From Byssochlamys sp. IMV 00236 (Eukaryota; Ascomycota; Eurotiomycetes; Eurotiales; Thermoascaceae), in NCBI GenBank assembly GCA_001931875.2, contig MSJH02000005.1:1-19473 (forward strand): DNA of 19,473 bases, written 5' to 3'. The notes under the pieces were generated by a model. The model was given only the letters and a program-made list of their open reading frames with translations, ran no database searches and was not told the DNA's origin. Below, piece after piece: positions 8,459 through 18,933 of this stretch. How positions within the stretch are numbered: position 1 is the stretch's first letter; each line of letters begins with the position of its first letter. Position numbers and translations under genes: made by a program.

Positions 8459-9748
8459 ATGGAGGAAACTGTATCTTACCATTTTGCCAGTGTTCGACAA
8501 AGAAGAGAAAATAGACACGAGATGTAAATAAGTGACGAATGAAGTATTTATTTCTAACAAGATTAAAAAGTGAATATCAATTGACCATTCGACAACAACC
8601 CAAGCAATCACGCATGTGTGGAGTAGGAGAAAAAGGCAAGTGATCTCTTTCTCTTTCTCTCTTTTCTTGAAGAACGACCCTTGATAATAATACAATCTTT
8701 ATAGCTGATAGACGACCTATTGACCCACCACGTAATGACACTGACTAATCACTGTAATCTCGATCCACCTATTAATATAATATTCTAATTTCTATCCATA
8801 TACATTTAGCGATAGTACAATTCAGAGTGATCGATCCTAGTTTACCATCCAACGATAAAACGTAAGATCAAGAGAATATTATTATGCAACTTTAATCACT
8901 GATATTTATCATCAAGTTATTTACAAAATCCATACTATTTTATGTATGCATCTTTAATGGCAGCCGACTTGGATGAAGAATTACATTTATTAAGGGATGG
9001 AAAGACAAGGAGCACAACAGGATCTGTCGTATCGTCACTCTATCATCTCAAGGACATTGATAATACGGACGCTGGGTTTTTCGTGTTTCCTGATTTGTCA
9101 GTTCGAATGGAAGGATGTTATAGATTGAAGTTAAGCCTGTTTGAGATTGTTGGTAAAGAAGTGTTTCATTGTAAATCGATATTGTCGGATCAGTTCTTTG
9201 TTTATTCAGCTAAAAAGTAATCAAAGAAAAATACGTGTGCCTTGATTAACTCTTTATTTAGATTCCCTGGGATGGAAGAATCTACATTCTTGTCAAGATC
9301 ATTTGCAGATCAAGGCTTAAAGATTCGTATAAGAAAAGAATTAAGACAAAGGAGAAAATTACCAGAGAGTGGTAGTAATACGTCAAGTGAAGAAAAGCGA
9401 CCAAGAGTAGCAGAGTCTTCATGTGTAGATAGATCAAGAATTATACAAGATGGCCGTTTATATTATTCTAATTCTAATACTACGACTAATACTACGACTA
9501 CTCCCAATTCTACTACTTCTGAAAGATATGATTCTCCATCGAGTTCACATTTATACAGTATGCAATTTAATCCTACGCATCAACCTATCCTCTATCCACA
9601 ACCACCATCCCCATCATTGCATCAACCACAACAAAATCACCAAACAGAACAACAACAACAACAACAATCAGTAGAACAACCCCATCATCAACAGATGCCA
9701 TATATCAACTTTCTTCCACCTCCTGCTTCTCATTTACAACCAAAATAA
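8459..9748 (+). CDS. Velvet-domain transcriptional regulator, VelB/VosA-like (331 aa)
   Basis: Preferred exons: 8459-8523, 8571-8635, 8705-8731, 8810-8861, 8917-9216 and 9262-9748. Velvet proteins are fungal DNA-binding regulators, often dimers, that link light, sporulation and secondary metabolism; they act in the nucleus. The whole velvet fold is visible from residue 23 to about 194: [86 protein letters not shown], then [18 protein letters not shown]. The tail is disordered, rich in Asn, Thr, Pro, Gln and His, with a short polyQ. Intron 2 (8636-8704) uses a GC donor (AAAAAG/GCAAGT), the only reading that keeps the conserved GEKADRRP join. Exon 3 is only 27 nt. The first intron could end at 8570 (47 nt, preferred because of a CTAAC branch site 12 nt upstream) or 8561, adding three residues. 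The start at 8459 follows a pyrimidine leader; an in-frame Met at 8539 is an alternative. Confidence 0.9.
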
Positions 9749-9978
9749 AATACGTCATAACCATGGTTTGAAGCTTAAATAGAAAGAATGAAAAATTATA
9801 AATGCATATATAATGGCCTCCCCTTCTGTGTTATTAGGTTCTTTTTATTATCACCTTCTTATTTTACTAGCGTATGTCGTCATTGCAGTAATAATAATAA
9901 AGATGGACTGAAGAGGTTTAAGAATAGGGTGACTGTTCAAGAAAACCTTGTCCTTTTTTTTTTGATTTCATTAAACAA
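9749..9978. other. Intergenic spacer
   Basis: 230 nt between two genes on the same strand. It ends with a run of ten or so T before the next ATG. The open frame across it has no recognisable protein character. Confidence 0.6.
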
Positions 9979-12456
9979 ATGCAAGAACTTCCATATAATG
10001 TAATAACAGATCCATTCTTGTTTTGTTGTTGTCTACTAATTATTATCATGTAGTTAAATGAGCTGACATGGGATAAAGATCACTTGAAAAATATACAAGA
10101 CAAATATTGTTATTGTGGAAATGGATATACAGAGTAAGCATTTATATATACAAACCTAGTTTTATTAAGCTAACGAACAAGCAAAGAGATAAACCCATGA
10201 TTCGCTGCTCAACATGTCAACAGTTATTTCATGGAGGTAGATATCTTTTGTACGATAACATGTCGCTGATCTACTTTATTACTAGACTGTGTTCAATGCT
10301 TGCCAAAACCTTTATTGTTTGGTGACAATTTTGGGACATTCACTTGTTCTATTTGCAATGATGGAACAGAAAGTTATGAAAGAAAAGGTCTAAGTTGGAT
10401 CATCATTGTTCATTTAGTCATTTACAACCTGATCAAGAAGGCTCAGATTGAAGACTCAAAAAAACCCGAGAAAGACAGACGAGAACATTATTATTTTAGA
10501 TGGAAAGAAGACGTATGCGCCTTCATTGATGACTATTGGGATTACTTATTACCAGATAAACAACGTAAGATGAACATCTATGTAAAAAGTCCACGGTTCA
10601 TATATGCAGCATCTTTTTTTATAGGGTCCGCTACTTGGAATAACACCATTGCTAGTGTCTTGTCTACTCACAGCAACATCTTTTTGTCAGGATTTGAAAA
10701 GTTCAAGCAGAGCGGTAAAAAGAAAACAGAAATATATAAAATAATACATGATATTCATTTATTAAATTAGCCTGGTGGACACTACACAAGGTTGAACCAC
10801 CTACTGGAGAAAAGAAGACAAAGGCAGGATCAAGAGCAAGACCGAACCTGAAGAAACCACTGAAGCGTAGTCAACCTGTTGAAGAGACAACAAGGCCTAG
10901 AAAGACGAGGAAAACACAGGATACAAAAAAACAGACAGTGAAGCAAGAGCAACAAGATCTGATTGACCTCAGCTCACTTTCTGAATTATCATCAGCAGAA
11001 GAGGCATTTTCTGACAATGAAAGCACGAGCCAAGTTAAGAAAGATGAGAATACAGTCTTACCTAATGCAACTCCGCCTAGTGCTGCACAACAATCAGTTA
11101 GAAAGTTGTCACAAGTACCACTATTAGAAAATTCAGCACCCGCTCCTAAAGAACCAACAACGCCAGAATTAGAGGATAGCAGCGCTGAAGATAGGAAAAA
11201 AGAGCCGCATATAAAAGAAAAAGAAAAAGAGCAGTCCAATGCAAATTCAAATGATCAGATAGTGATGGTTCCTATCAAGAGTGATCCAGAAGAATCATCT
11301 TTACTTGAGTCTAAATCACTTGGCACTATTCCTAATATATCATCCAGAGTTGCACAGTCCTTACCTGTCCTACAGAGTTCACAAGACGAATGGCTTCTGT
11401 TACAAAAATTAGAACATGCCTCAAAAAGACTACCATATTCAGCAGCAAGATATAAAAGGAAATTAGCTGTGAGAAGATTAAAGCGAAATCTGGGAATCAA
11501 GTTATTTGATCTTGATAACCTCGTCCTGCAGTCACTCAGAGCAAAGCATACCCTGGAGCCAATTGCAACGCACACGATCATACAACCCACTGCAAATCAA
11601 CAGCAGGATGAAAATAACAGCACACAAGATGCTCAACAGCTGCTCGACAAAATTACCTTTACGCCCTATAGTTGCTCCTTTGCCTCCCGACTATACGGTT
11701 CTATCAGACAGCGAAATACCATCACACGTGACGAGGCCTGGCTGTCTTCCTGGAATGGTCGAAAATTAAGACCCTTTATTTGGCGTAACTTTGAAACAAA
11801 ACCGACAAGGATGCTGTTGATGGCCCAGATCAGGTTGTGCCAGGGCAGGCCTCGTCGTCGTGATCAAATGTTGGTAGAACCCAGAGAACTGGTAAGAGAC
11901 GAAAGTATTGATTATGTCTATTTCCAGAAAGAGCATCTTGATCAGGTGAATCAGTTACTGAAGCGTGCCTTTTGGGATGGCATTGATGTCTCTGAATCTC
12001 TCCTGTTTCCAGAATACAGTATTGTTTGTCTTTATAAACGAAGGGTGATCGGTTGCGCATTTATGACTCCAGAAGCATACGTTACCTATATTGCGGTTGA
12101 TCCTGGATGGGGAAACGCTGGTATCGGACAGTAAGTATTTTGCCCTTTTTGATGACAGGTATAAAAAGTGTAACAACCCATGAATAGGTTTATGCTTTAC
12201 CACTTGTTTCAGACAGCAATCAGTAAAGATGTCACACTACATGTGTCAGCGAATAATACAGCCATGGTAAAGAAAATCATCGGTGATGATATATATATAT
12301 ATATATATACTTTTATTAATACTCATATACACATAGCTTCTCTATCAAAAGTTTGGTTTTAAGCCTGAAGAGTTTATAGTCAACTTTTATGACAAGTATT
12401 TACCAGCAAACAGCTTATATAGCAAGAATGCCTTTTACCTTAGGTTAAGAAGATGA
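9979..12456 (+). CDS. PHD-finger and GNAT acetyltransferase protein, KAT14/ATAC2-like (692 aa)
   Basis: Eight exons: 9979-9999, 10054-10133, 10187-10236, 10286-10564, 10625-10714, 10771-12130, 12188-12266 and 12337-12456. KAT14 (CSRP2BP/ATAC2) is a GNAT protein of the animal ATAC histone acetylation complex. The first exon codes seven residues only. Splicing builds a perfect PHD C4HC3 set: Cys26, Cys28, Cys41, Cys44, His49, Cys52, Cys71, Cys74. Next is a helical region (LSWIIIVHLVIYNL, YYFRWKEDVCAFIDDYWDYL, WNNTIASVLSTHSN). A long charged, disordered middle (about 180-400) is rich in Lys, Glu and Ser. The GNAT domain fills about 545-692: FFQ-like SIDYVYFQKEHL, FWDGIDVSESL, VTYIAVDPGWGNAGIGQFML, DVTLHVSANNTAMLLYQKFG, ending AFYLRLRR. 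These blocks and the end match animal KAT14 as I remember it. The CoA loop reads GNAGIG, so the usual first Gln/Arg is Gly. Catalysis cannot be judged from sequence alone. Confidence 0.88.
10565..10624 (+). other. In-frame 60-nt intron of the PHD-GNAT gene
   Basis: GTAAGA...TTTATAG bounds a segment that is a multiple of three and has no stop. Retention would add 20 residues, including YAASFF, between DKQR and SATWNN. I treat it as an intron because its ends fit, its size matches its neighbours, and the protein reads better without it. Confidence 0.65.
12289..12309. repeat. (TA)n microsatellite inside the GNAT-domain intron
   Basis: About ten TA units lie within the last intron (12267-12336) of the PHD-GNAT gene, between the exons coding SANNTAM and LLYQKFG. 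Confidence 0.85.
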
Positions 12457-13338
12457 TCTGACATTGGCAAAATGAGTAATACAAAGCAAAAAAGGAAAGG
12501 GCAGTCGGTAATCCTAGTTTGGATATCTTTATCAAAAGCACATGCTAGATAAGACACACACACAAATGTAGTAGTTGTAGTATATGTATATTATCATTCT
12601 AACTTGTAAATATAATACAAAATAAACAGACCTTTGTTTGATCTCATCCTTTTTTATACCCCTTTCTTTTGAACACTGTAGCATTTACTCTTACCAGTAA
12701 GAAGCGATACTCGATTTTAAACTTTGTTTGTCAGGTGATGCATCTTTGAAATTAGGAAACTAATTGGTGGACTGAGGGTTAAAATGGTAATTAATCACTG
12801 AAGGGCCTACTAGCTTTCATGACACGACCTTTATAAAAGTTCCCAGGATAGATAAATCAAGAAATGTGTATAAAAGGTAGTATTTTATTTATTTAGAAAA
12901 TACCCCTTTAATAAATATATATATTTTTTTTCTCAAGGCATTTACAATACCAACAAAAAAAAAAAGATGATAGTTACCATAACAATTCTATGCACAATTT
13001 CTATTACCATGAACATCTAAGATTACTACAAAGAACAAATTATATTATGCGTAACATTTTTACTGCCTTCACTCCGAGATTAAGACATTGAGGTACAAAG
13101 ACCAGCCAATGAAGGTAGTCTTTGGTGGTTCCTAAATTGGCTTTTTTGGTCTAAAAAGGAAATTGATACTTTTGCGGTCATACGCCATGAACACAAAGAT
13201 TCCTATTTATGATAGATTACATATAAAAGGATTCTTCTGACACGATTCAGTTCATAAAAGCTCTCGTTCTTTTTATTTTTTTTTCTCTCTTTTTTTTTTT
13301 CTTAATCTAATCTTCTCCATTCTTTTTACATAACGTAA
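12457..13338. other. Intergenic region with OPT promoter
   Basis: 882 nt with no coding signal on either strand. It holds a short CA repeat (about 12553-12564), A and T tracts, a TATA-like box at 12866-12877, a better one at 13221-13230, and a pyrimidine-rich leader from about 13263 to the OPT start. Confidence 0.65.
13221..13230 (+). promoter_or_regulatory. TATA box of the OPT transporter gene
   Basis: ATATAAAAGG lies 109 nt before the ATG at 13339 and about 40 nt before a long pyrimidine tract where transcription may begin. The match is good and the gene has the codon use of a strongly expressed gene, but the start site is not shown. Confidence 0.5.
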
Positions 13339-15701
13339 ATGACTGGAACAAGTATCTCCTCTCAAGAAAAGAGAGGATACGAAGAGCATTATATTACATC
13401 AGAAACAATCGTCACCTCAGAAAAGGTCGAGGACTTCTTAAGCACGTCTGTCGAGAAGGAACATTATGGTCTTTCAGATAGAGCATCTGCTCAGCAACAC
13501 CTTGAAGAAGAAGAAGACTCTCCTATTGAAGAAGTCCGTGCTGTAGTCCCCAAGTAAGTGTTTTTGTGCTTATATGATTATATTTGGTGACTAAAAACTT
13601 TGCCTATAGTACTGATGACCCTGATTTACCAGTATACACCTTCCGTGTTGTCTTCCTTGGTTTAATTTTTACCTGTTTCCTTGCCTTTGTCAATCAATTC
13701 TTCTTTTACAGAGACAACCCAATGGTTGTTGGTGCCCTCGTTGTTCAATTGATTAGTTTCCCTATTGCCAAATTCATGGAAAAGATTATCCCTAAATCCA
13801 AATTTTTCAACCCTGGTCCTTTCAATGTTAAAGAACATGTCTTGATTGTTGTCATGGCCAACTGTTCATACCAAACTGCCTATGCTATGGATATCATTAC
13901 CATTCAACGTATCTACTACGGCCAAAACATGGGCTGGGGTGGAGGTATTCTGTTGATCTGGACAACCCAATTGATCGGTTTCGGTCTTGGTGGTATCCTT
14001 CGTAAATATCTTGTGTACCCTGCTTCCATGGTCTGGCCTGCAAACTTGGCCACAATCTCTCTTTTGCGTTCATTACATCAAGTACAAGACAACTGGACTG
14101 GTCCCAGTCGTTTTAGATGGTTCTTGTACATGTTTGGTGCCATGTTTGTCTACCAATGGTTCCCCAGTTACTTCTGGCCAATTCTTGGTGCTTTCTCTTG
14201 GATCTGCTGGATCAATCCTCGCAATCTCATCTTGAGTCAGGTGACTGGTTCAAAAGCTATGGGTATTCTTGCCTTCAGTTTCGATTGGAGTCAAATCGTA
14301 TCTTATTTGATGAATCCTCTTGTTGTCCCTGGTTGGGCTATTGCCAATATTGCCGTTGCTTTCGTTATTGTCGCCTGGATCATCGGCCCTGCCATGTACT
14401 ACTCAAACGTCTGGGACGCTCAAAAGTTCCCCATGATTACATCCAAGCTCTTCACCACAAATGGCGACTCTTGGGTCAACAGCAAGGTCTTGACTGCAGA
14501 CAGACTTTTGGACGAAGCAGCTTATGCTGAGTACGGTCCTCTTCGTATGGCTCCCTTCTTTGCTCTCAACTATGGTATTGGTTTTGCTGGTATCACCTGT
14601 ATCTTGGTTCACACCTACTTGTACCACGGCAAGGAAATCGTAGCACGATTCAAGGAATCTCGTACAAAGGAAAACAACGACGATATCCACATGAAGTTGA
14701 TGCGCGTCTATCCTGAAGTCCCTCAATGGTGGTATGCCATTATCTTTATCGTTTCTTTTGGTGTCTCCTTTGGTGTGATCTATGGCTGGCCCATTTATCT
14801 CCCATGGTGGGGCTTGATCCTTGCTGTTGCCATTTCTGTCATCTTTTCTTTACCCATTGGTATCATTACTGCCATTACCAACCAAACTCCTGGTCTGAAC
14901 ATCATTACCGAACTTATCATCGGTTTTGCTTTGCCTGGTCATCCCATTGCCAACGTCACCTTCAAGACTTATGGTTACATTTCCATGGTTCAAGCTATTA
15001 CCTTTGTCAGTGATCTCAAGCTTGGCCACTATACCAAGGTTCCTCCTAGAGCTATGTTCTGGGCACAAATCGCTGGTACTATTCTTGCTGGTCTTATCAA
15101 CTTGGCTACCGGTACCTGGCTTATGGATACCGTCAAGGATATCTGTAGTGACGGTGCTGCTCCTTGGACCTGTCCTAACGCCAATGTGTTCTACTCTGCC
15201 TCCATCATTTGGGGTGTCATTGGTCCCCAGAAGATGTTCGGTCCTGAATCTCCTTACAATGCCATGTTGTGGTTCTTGCTCATCGGTTTGCTCCTTCCTA
15301 TTCCCTTCTACTTCTTGGCCAAGAGATATCCCAACAGCTGGTTCAAGTACGTCCACATTCCTCTTTTCCTCAACGCTCTTGGTATGATGCCTCCTGCTAC
15401 TCCCATCAACTACTTCATGTGGTGCTCCATTGGTTTCTTCTTCATGACCATTCTTCGTCGCTACAAGCACGACTGGTGGGTCAAGTACAACTACGTTACG
15501 GCAGCTGCCTTTGATACTGCCTCGAGTATTGCTACACTCATCATCTTTGGTGTCCAAACAGGCACGAATGTCTATGAATTCAACTGGTGGGGATCTGGTG
15601 GACAAGTGTATTCCGGCCTGGATTATGTTGCCGCTGATAACTGTCCTCTTTCCATGGCTAATGGTCAAGGTGTATGTCACTCATGTTCACCTGCCTCTTA
15701 A
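13339..15701 (+). CDS. OPT-family oligopeptide transporter (768 aa)
   Basis: Two exons, 13339-13553 and 13610-15701, with a 56-nt GT-AG intron; the join gives VVPNTDDPDLPVYTFRV. OPT proteins import small peptides, glutathione or metal chelates across the plasma membrane with protons. The first 75 residues are cytosolic and acidic (LEEEEDSPIEEV). The rest is a many-span membrane protein with family motifs NPGPFNVKEH (SPYxEVRxxVxxxDDP-type N-terminal block is degenerate as TDDPDLPV), SYQTAYAMDIITIQRIYY, VYPASMVWPANL, GLNIITELIIGF and CPNANVFYSASIIWG. Length is usual for the Isp4/OPT group. Codons in this gene favour C-ending and other fungal-optimal forms far more than its neighbours, which suggests high expression; this same bias makes a long false ORF on the opposite strand. 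The end (VCHSCSPAS) is short and Cys-containing. The substrate cannot be told from sequence. Confidence 0.95.
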
Positions 15702-16393
15702 ACTTGTATACCAAAAATAATTTTTTTAATATAATTTTATAATTATTTAATCCCTTTTCTCTTTTTTAAAAAAATAAAAATAAGAATAATTCATTAGCAT
15801 AAATCTCTTTTGACGTTTATGTGGTAGCAGTTAAGAGATCAAAGGATGATCATAGATTGACACACTGTGCACTTTGTGTGGTTAAAGAGAGTGAGAGGGG
15901 AGGAGGAGGGACACTCAGGGGGGGAATGATGCGATATCACTTTCAGGGCACATAACTTTCTCTTGAAATAATTCAGTATCTTTAGCAGGGAGTAAGTCAA
16001 TGGTTACTGTTGCTTATATCTCTAAATGACGTCTGCCCTGAAAATTACGGTTTAATTAAGACACTGTTGTAGCAGAAGGGAAAATACCCGCGGAAGGGTA
16101 TGATGTACCTTCTACCCCTCAAAAAAAAACTTTCATTGATACGCGACTACATGAACAACATTCAACCGTACAATCCACTGCAAATAGATCATGCAGACAT
16201 CTCCTTACAGAGTCTCTTTATATTACTTATTTGAGGCATAGATTTAAATGTAGAGTGGTTTGGTAAATGCATTTATTGAGAAAAAAAAAAGAGATGAGCT
16301 ATAAAAAGAAGAAATGGGAGAGAAAGAAAAAAGGGGGTTATAAAGTATCGTGAAGTTGTATTTACATGACAGAATAAAGTGAAAGAAAGGAAT
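15702..16393. other. Intergenic region between convergent genes
   Basis: This holds the 3' ends of the OPT gene (plus) and the bZIP gene (minus). An AATAAA is at 15773-15778. Purine-rich patches lie at 15887-15925 and 16281-16340. A 10-bp inverted repeat spans 15941-16043, and a short one (ATACCC/GGGTAT) is near 16085-16102. I see no gene. Confidence 0.65.
15941..16043. repeat. Spaced 10-bp inverted repeat
   Basis: TTTCAGGGCA at 15941-15950 is the exact reverse complement of TGCCCTGAAA at 16034-16043, with 83 nt between them. The arms could close a stem in either transcript that reads through. Its place between two converging genes is notable; function is unknown. Confidence 0.4.
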
Positions 16394-16810
16394 TTAAATT
16401 ACAAAAGGGCTATCAGACCAAAGAAAAGATTTGTCAACTGTTGAGCTGTTGACCAAGGAAGCTTGGATTAATGTATCATATAAATACTCCATGTATGAAC
16501 TCGACTTGGTCTTGGGTGAGAATTGAAGTTCATCAGGCATGTATGGTTTGGGTTGAAGTGATGTTGCAATTTGTACGACAAATAGCAGAAAATGACCAGC
16601 CAATTCTCGAAACAAGGCTGATTCTTTATGTTTCTTGGCATCCTGTAAAATAGTCTTGTAATCCCAAACGGGCATAACTGCGTTAGAGACAAGGATACAG
16701 TGATGGTCTTGTTGATGACGATAAGATTCTGTAGGCTTTGTGCCTAACAAACTGATATCCTTGTTAATATTAGGCTTGGGTAATGATGTAGAAACGCGTG
16801 GTGATGAAGG

Positions 16811-16842
<32 letters not shown>

Positions 16843-17620
16843 GCATAGACAAAAGTTGTTGGTTTTGTCTCTTCAGGACGTCCATTTCTTTCTTCAATGT
16901 CTTGTTTTCTTCTTCAACTTTGATTAACTTTTCTTTTAATTCTTCAGCTGTTTTTTTGTGTTCAGCCACTTGTTCCTCCAAGGAAGTGATGTATTCTTTA
17001 TATTCATGTGAGTCTATTGTTTATATAAATAGAGAAATATTATTATTACCTTTTCTTCTAACTCTGAAATTTCTTGCAGATATTTTATTACGTAATTGTC
17101 GACGTTCTTTGGAGGTCAATTTCTTTAGATCGATTCCATCAGCCGCAGCATAGGCTTCCAAAGTAGTAATAGTTTCTTCATTATGCTTATCGCCCTTCTT
17201 TATCAAGTCATACTCTTCTTCAAATTGCTTGTAGTCTTGGATAACGTCTTCATCTTTCATGCTAGTATCCATAGCAGTATTTTCGTTATTGTTTTCATTA
17301 TTATTCTCATTGCTTTCTTTATTTTCTGCAGGAGGAGCGAATATAACAGAAGGCGCAGCAGTCTGTATTTCTTGCTCTCTTGCAGCGAGTTGTTGTTTAG
17401 CCAACTCAATCAATTGCTTAATCTGTTCCAAGGTATGCATGGTTATCTCACCCTTGACAGGTTCTTGTTGTTGTTGTTGTTCTTGAGAAGGAAGAGGGGG
17501 CAGTGGTTGATCCAAGATAAAATTGTTTTGCTGATCAACAAAGAAAGATGAGTAATCTGGGGTTAATACTTCTTCGTTGGACACCCAGTCCATGTTAACA
17601 ACGTCTTCAAAGTTCATCAT
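16394..17620 (-). CDS. bZIP transcription factor with polyQ tract (390 aa)
   Basis: Two exons on the minus strand, 17620-17050 and 16995-16394, with a 54-nt intron (17049-16996) that ends in AAG. The basic region is residues 168-190 (KERRQLRNKISARNFRVRRK, with Asn and Arg at N-x7-R spacing). After the join EYITSL, the zipper has heptad positions L196, H203, L210, V217, L224, L231 and L238, a regular coiled coil for dimers. A polyQ run follows (about 12 residues, coded only by CAA). The N-terminal half is acidic and disordered with a second Gln run and Asn/Glu repeats (NENNNENNNENT), as in activation domains. The C-terminal half holds LPKPNINKD and VMPVWDYKTIL, blocks I recall from other fungal bZIP factors, plus a hydrophobic helix (GHFLLFVVQIA). 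The target genes are unknown. The start at 17620 is the first of two Met codons and follows a pyrimidine leader on its own strand. Confidence 0.92.
16810..16845. repeat. (CAA)n polyglutamine repeat in the bZIP gene
   Basis: A run of about twelve GTT/TTG units on the plus strand, read as CAA on the coding strand. It lies just past the leucine zipper. Pure codon repeats of this kind tend to vary in length between strains. Confidence 0.85.
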
Positions 17621-18883
17621 TTTTTAATTAAAAAAAAAAGTGAGAATAAAGAAAAGAAAGAAAAAGGCGAAAAAAGGGGAATGACGATATTATTAATTAG
17701 TGCAGTGGTCACATGGACGAACATGCTGGAAAGAAGACCACTCTACGCGTATATTGATACTCCGAACCGGATAAATTTCAAGTCTTTACAAGAATTCAAA
17801 AGCCTTTATTTTGATTAAAATCACATAGATCGTGTATTAAAGAAGCTATGCAATTCTCTATAAAACTTTTATCAATTAGGTCATCTCAGCACCAATAGCT
17901 TTTATAGGCTGCACTTGGTGCCGCTTCTGAAAACTACTAGTAGACTTATTGGCGTTATCTGTACAAGGGTAAAATGATTCTCATGCATCAGAGTTTTTGT
18001 GATTGTCGCGCCCCCTTTTTTTTCTTTCATGTTTTATTCTTGATTTTTTGAAAGGGGGTTGTTGATCATTATCACTACCACTTTGATAAACATATATGTG
18101 ATTTCATAGTGTGAGATCATGTGATACTAGTTTACATAGTTGATCAGTTGTATTCATTAGATCCTTCTAAAAGATATACAGCAAATAAAGAATTTATTTG
18201 GGAAATATATACATATACATTATAACTAAAAGATTAATGGATAAAAAATAATGTATTATTCGTTTTATACTTACCGAGACATTAAAGAATGTATTGCCGT
18301 TAAAATGGACAGCGCATTAAATCCAGGAACACCGTTAGTCTGTTGAGAGGGCTTTCATTACTATGTTTTGATTTGTAAACAAAGATACCATATACATATT
18401 TAATGTACTGTTCACAACTCCACACTGTACCACCATACGTTCCAAGTATTGAATAGTTTAGACTAGCATTTAACATCCTTTACTTGACTGAAAAGGGATA
18501 GAAATCCAGATTATAAAGATGGATGTTTCAGCTGACCAAGACAAAAAGACGCTTGAGTTTCCATGAAATTAAAGCCTTGTTGTCAATGCTGCACATGAAC
18601 ATGTTCTATTTCTTTATAGCTGAATTACTATTACTTATTACAACTAATTAAATTGTGTATCACTACAGAAACAATTCAGTGAAGAAATCCTTTAGAATTC
18701 ACAAGCATTGGCCAGCTTATTATCACACAGCTATAAAGATTGTATATATTGACGCTGCTTAGTGTAAGTAAAATAAAACCAACACTATAAAATAACACCA
18801 AGATTATCCAGGTTAGTCTCGTGTTTTAAACAGAAATTTATATAGGTTTTACTTTTTGTCTTACAATATCAATCTCCCTTGAA

Positions 18884-18892
18884 TATATAAAG
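18884..18892 (+). promoter_or_regulatory. TATA box before the pectinesterase gene
   Basis: TATATAAAG lies about 42 nt before the pectinesterase ATG. If it works as a TATA box at the usual fungal distance, the leader would be very short and the mini-ORF at 18908 might be partly or wholly excluded. Confidence 0.4.
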
Positions 18893-18907
18893 CTTTACAT
18901 TTATACA

Positions 18908-18928
18908 ATGCTTCTTTTTTATCAGTAA
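18908..18928 (+). promoter_or_regulatory. Six-codon upstream ORF
   Basis: ATG followed by five codons and TAA (peptide MLLFYQ) ends 5 nt before the ATG of the pectinesterase. If the transcript starts upstream of it, this uORF could lower or tune translation of the enzyme. No transcript data are available. Confidence 0.4.
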
Positions 18929-18933
18929 TAATA

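Larger units (their letters stand above)
17621..18933. other. Intergenic region between divergent bZIP and pectinesterase genes
   Basis: 1313 nt with no ORF I can support. Next to the bZIP start (17625-17680) the coding strand is pyrimidine-rich. Short inverted repeats occur: AGTGGTC/GACCACT (17704-17742), GCACCAA/TTGGTGC (about 17889-17922) and CCCCCTTT/AAAGGGGG (18011-18058). The right end carries a TATA box and a mini-ORF before the pectinesterase. No RNA gene was recognised. Confidence 0.65.

Noticed and set aside
8381..8695. 104-codon minus-strand ORF
   Set aside because: It covers the velvet leader, first two exons and first introns on the other strand; its ends are Lys/Arg-rich from poly-pyrimidine DNA.
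9788..10003. 71-codon plus-strand ORF between velvet and PHD-GNAT genes
   Set aside because: It has no domain and overlaps the T-tract leader and first exon of the PHD-GNAT gene in another frame.
14850..15680. Long 276-codon ORF on the minus strand
   Set aside because: It lies fully opposite the OPT coding exon. The strong codon bias of that gene removes stops in this frame. The product is polar, shows no domain, and the plus-strand frame is certain.
15925..16041. Possible C/D-box snoRNA (ATGATGC near 15927 and CTGA at 16038-16041)
   Set aside because: The C box is imperfect, the spacing is long for this class, the closing stem is poor, and no guide segment could be identified.
16740..17153. 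Plus-strand ORF with a run of cysteines
   Set aside because: The Cys run is the other-strand reading of the CAA polyQ repeat in the bZIP gene.
17889..17922. Short inverted repeat GCACCAA/TTGGTGC as part of a tRNA or terminator
   Set aside because: No tRNA arms or B-box sequence are present, and a seven-pair stem with a 19-nt loop can arise by chance.
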